A stretch of 64,000 bases of DNA from Escarpia spicata (Eukaryota > Annelida > Polychaeta > Sabellida > Siboglinidae), in the NCBI GenBank assembly GCA_963995525.1, contig OZ023211.1, forward strand, positions 1,925,384 through 1,989,383, read 5' to 3'. The notes below the pieces were generated by a model. The model saw only the letters and a list, made by a program, of their open reading frames with translations. It ran no database searches and was not told the origin of the DNA. Numbering within the stretch: position 1 is the first letter of the stretch; the number at the start of each line of letters is the position of its first letter. This document shows positions 61,306 through 64,000 of this stretch, piece by piece. Made by a program: the position numbers and the translations under genes.

Positions 61306-63085
61306 CGGACATATGTCATCTTTCAGGTGGAGCATTGTCACTGTCAACACCTGAAACATGTGACATGGCAGGACATGTGTCATCTTCCAGGTGGAGCACT
61401 GTCACCATCAACACCTGAAACTTGCGACATGGCAGGACATGTGTCATCTTTCAGGTGGAGCACTGTCACAGTCAACACATGAAACATGTGACATGGCAGG
61501 ACATGTGTCATCTTCCAGGTGGAGCACTGTCACTGTCAACACCTGAAACATGTGACATGGCAGAACATGTGTCATCTTTCAGGTGGAGCACTGTCACCAT
61601 CAATGCCTGAAACATATGACATGGCAGGACATGTGTCATCTTTCAGGTGGAGCACTGTCACTGTCAACACCTGAAACATGTGACATGGCAGGACATGTGT
61701 CATCTTTCAGGTGGAGCACTGTCACTGTCAACACCTGAAACATGTCACATGGCAGGACATGTGTCATCTTTCAGGTGGAGCACTGTCACCGTCAACACCA
61801 GAAACATGTCACATGGCAGTACATGTGTCATCTTTCAGGTAGAGCAATGTAATTGTCAACACCTGAAACATGTCACATGGCAGGACATGTGTCATCTTCC
61901 AGATGGAGCACTGTCACTGTCAACACTTGAAACATGTGACATGGCAGGACATGTGTCATCTTTCAGGTGGAGCACTGTCACCGTCAACACCTGAAACATG
62001 TCACATGGCAGGACATGTGTCATCTTCCAGATGGAGCACTGTCACTGTCAACACCTGAAACATGTGACATGGCAGGACATGTGTCATCTTTCAGGTGGAG
62101 CACTGTCACTGTCAACACCTGAAACATGTGACATGGCAGGACATGTGTCATCTTTCAGGTGGAGCACTGTCACTGTCAACACCTGAAACATGTGACATGG
62201 CAGGACATGTGTCATCTTTCAGGTGGAACACGGTCACTGTCAACACCTGAAACATGTGACATGGCAGGACATGTGTCATCTTTCAGGTGGAGCACTGTCA
62301 CTGTCAATGCCTGAAACATGTGACATGGCAGGACATGTGTCATCTTCCAGGTGGAGCACTGTCACCGTCAACACCTGAAACATGCGACATGGCAGGACAT
62401 GTGTCATCTTTCAGGTGGAGCACTGTCACCGTCAACACCTGAAACATGTCGCATGGCAGGACATGTGTCATCTTTCAGGTAGAGCAATGTAATTGTCAAC
62501 ACCTGAAACATGTGACATGGCAGGACATGTGTCATCTTCCAGGTGGAGCACTGTCACTGTCAATGCCTGAAACATGTGACATGACAGGACATGTGTCATC
62601 TTCCAGGTGGAGCACTGTCACTGTCAACGCCTGAAACATGTGACATGAAAGGATATGTGTCATCTTCCAGGTGGAGCACTGTTACTGTCAACACCTGAAA
62701 CCTGTGACATGACAGGACATGTGTCATCTTCCAGGTGGAGCACTGTCACTGTCAATGCCTGAAACATGTGACATGACAGGACATGTGTCATCTTCCAGGT
62801 GGAGCACTGTCACTGTCAACACCTGAAACATGTGACATGACAGGACATGTGTCATCTTTCAGGTGGAGCACTGTCACTGTCAACGCCTGAAACATGTGAC
62901 ATGAAAGGACATGTGTCATCTTCCAGGTGGAGCACTGTCACTGTCAACGCCTGAAACATGTGACATGAAAGGACATGTGTCATCGTCCAGGTGGAGCACT
63001 GTCACCGTCAACACCTGAAACATGTGACATGACAGGACATATATAATCTTTCAGGTGAGTCACCGTCAACACCTGAAACGTGACA
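61306..63085. repeat. 64-bp minisatellite, ~28 copies, intronic
   Basis: The unit is close to GTCAACACCTGAAACATGTG, ACATGGCAGGACATGTGTCA, TCTTTCAGGTGGAGCACTGT, CACT. It contains an imperfect palindrome around ATGTGACATGGCAGGACATGTGTCAT. Because 64 leaves remainder 1 on division by 3, frames through the array repeat every 64 codons; the resulting open frames are artefacts. It lies in the intron between the two CGRRF1-like exons. Confidence 0.95.
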
Positions 63086-63146
63086 TGGAAAGTGTCATGC
63101 ACCATCTAGTGGTGACAGACAGAAACAAACAATACCCTTCTAATTA

Positions 63147-63331
63147 CAGTGGAACCTCACTTTACAGTCACCTCGGTAATATAGCCACCTCACAATTAAG
63201 GTCACCCAAAAATAGTCCCAAATTTGTAAACAATAAAGTATAGAAAATTAGTCTCACTAATATGGTCGCCTCACTATACGGGTCACTTTTGCCCAGTCCC
63301 AAAGGGTGACTTTAATACTGAGGCTCCACTG
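63147..63331. mobile_element. pogo/Tigger-like MITE
   Basis: Ends CAGTGGAACCTCACTTTA and (reverse complement of the right end) CAGTGGAGCCTCAGTATTAA form inverted repeats of the pogo/Tigger type. A TA precedes the left end. At 185 bp it has no coding capacity. Confidence 0.75.
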
Positions 63332-63599
63332 TGTACACTAAAACTACTCCATTGTAGCATCACTAGAATAAATGTACAACTGATTCTAAACAACTGTAAA
63401 ACATTTTATTAAGCAATAATATATATTTTACACTTGTTTTATATTTAGAATTAAAAAACATAGTTATTGTGATTCTTGTTGGATGTGAATTACTGTTTTA
63501 GTCTGCTGTAACAATCTCTTTAAATGACACGATACAATGACATCAGATGCTAATATTCTTGACGCAGAAAAACAATGATCCAGACTAAAATAATCTAAG

Positions 63600-63812
63600 A
63601 AATAAAAAATGTTTAATAACATGAAATGTTTATAACATGAAATGTTTAGTAATATGAAATGTTTATAACATGAAATATTTAGTGACATGAACTGTTTAGT
63701 GACATGAAATGTTTATAACATGAAATGTTTAGTAACATGAAATGTTTACTGACATGAGATGTTTATAACATGAAATGTTTAGTAATATGAAATGTTTAGT
63801 AACATGAAATGA
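63600..63812. repeat. ~20-bp tandem repeat (AACATGAAATGTTTAGT)n
   Basis: About ten copies of a 17-22-bp unit alternating TAACATGAAATGTTTAT and TAACATGAAATGTTTAGT, in the CGRRF1-like intron. Confidence 0.88.
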
Positions 63813-63849
63813 AAACATTGTTATGTAAAGTAACTTTTGTGTTACTCAC

Positions 63850-64000
63850 AACCTGATGGGCAAGTTCGGTTGTCATGGCAACATTGTCTTTGATGGCTTC
63901 TGGGTTGTAAAGAAGAATGACAAGGGGGTATTTCGCCCTTGGGACATCTCCCAAGGGTAGTTGTGACAGTGGTGGAGAGACCACAATCTCTTTCTTCTCA
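63850..64000 (-). CDS. CGRRF1: CGRRF1-like internal exon (continues past window edge)
   Basis: The - strand frame reads KEIVVSPPLSQLPLGDVPRA, then KYPLVILL and AMTTELAHQV, up to a donor at 63849 (GTT|GTGAGT) or three bases earlier (CAG|GTTGTG). The PRAKYPLV segment parallels the CGRRF1 region before the RING, and the phase-0 donor fits an intron reaching toward the RING exon, though further exons must lie between. The 5' end is outside the window. Confidence 0.6.

Noticed and set aside
61422..62634. Repeated frames MSHGRTCVIFQ... in the 64-bp array
   Set aside because: A frame through a minisatellite whose unit is not a multiple of three. No independent support.
61306..63085. CRISPR-like array of repeats
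   Set aside because: Contiguous tandem units without unique spacers in a eukaryotic intron: a minisatellite.

Overview
The window is nuclear DNA from an invertebrate animal, most likely marine. It is AT-rich, intron-bearing and full of minisatellites, SINEs, LINEs and DNA transposons. I cannot name the species. Host genes are few and mostly partial: exons of a KDM6 (UTX/JMJD3-like) histone demethylase (+ strand, 5000-7222), a C2H2 zinc-finger gene (- strand, 52621-54114) and two exons of a CGRRF1-like RING ubiquitin ligase (- strand, 59779-60054 and 63850 to the window edge). A 200-base assembly gap lies at 22210-22409.

The centrepiece is a complete Maverick/Polinton (adintovirus-like) element at 25545-42001 (16,457 bp). 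Its terminal inverted repeats start AGTAGTATAG, their outer ~197 nt look identical, and it is flanked by an exact 6-bp target duplication CGTGTG inside a (GT)n microsatellite. It is GC-rich and gene-dense against the AT-rich host. The - strand carries the virion and integration module: NADAR-like enzyme, A32/FtsK-type packaging ATPase, two conserved small virion-type proteins, integrase, membrane protein, penton, basic pVI-like protein, double-jelly-roll major capsid protein and adenain-like protease. The + strand carries protein-primed DNA polymerase B with N-terminal zinc fingers. Upstream of it lies an apparent early region: an RPA1 DBD-C-like zinc-ribbon/OB-fold protein, candidate alternative exons, and an orphan protein with a PPPY motif. 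A divergent two-exon gene lies to the left.

The element therefore has the usual self-synthesising transposon/virus kit (PolB, integrase, protease, ATPase, capsid) plus two unusual parts: a candidate single-strand DNA-binding protein of cellular RPA type and a candidate NADAR N-glycosidase. Most late genes are packed end to end, and several have a TATA box inside the end of the preceding gene. Two apparent frameshifts (polymerase and capsid) and one in-frame stop mean this copy is either recently damaged or carries sequencing indels.

Region by region: 1-8100, KDM6 exons among minisatellites, two of which appear to be built from the gene's own splice acceptor/exon sequences; 8100-10890, no gene seen; 10895-15428, young Ty3/gypsy element with 154-bp LTRs and ATTTT target duplication; 15800-25000, LINE remnants and a large GACA-type satellite; 25545-42001, the Polinton; 42000-43600, LINE with a nested SINE and a 7-bp satellite; 46100-51200, a MITE and a LINE split by a hAT transposon; 52600-58650, zinc-finger gene and more LINE fragments; 59700-64000, CGRRF1-like exons with a 64-bp intronic minisatellite.
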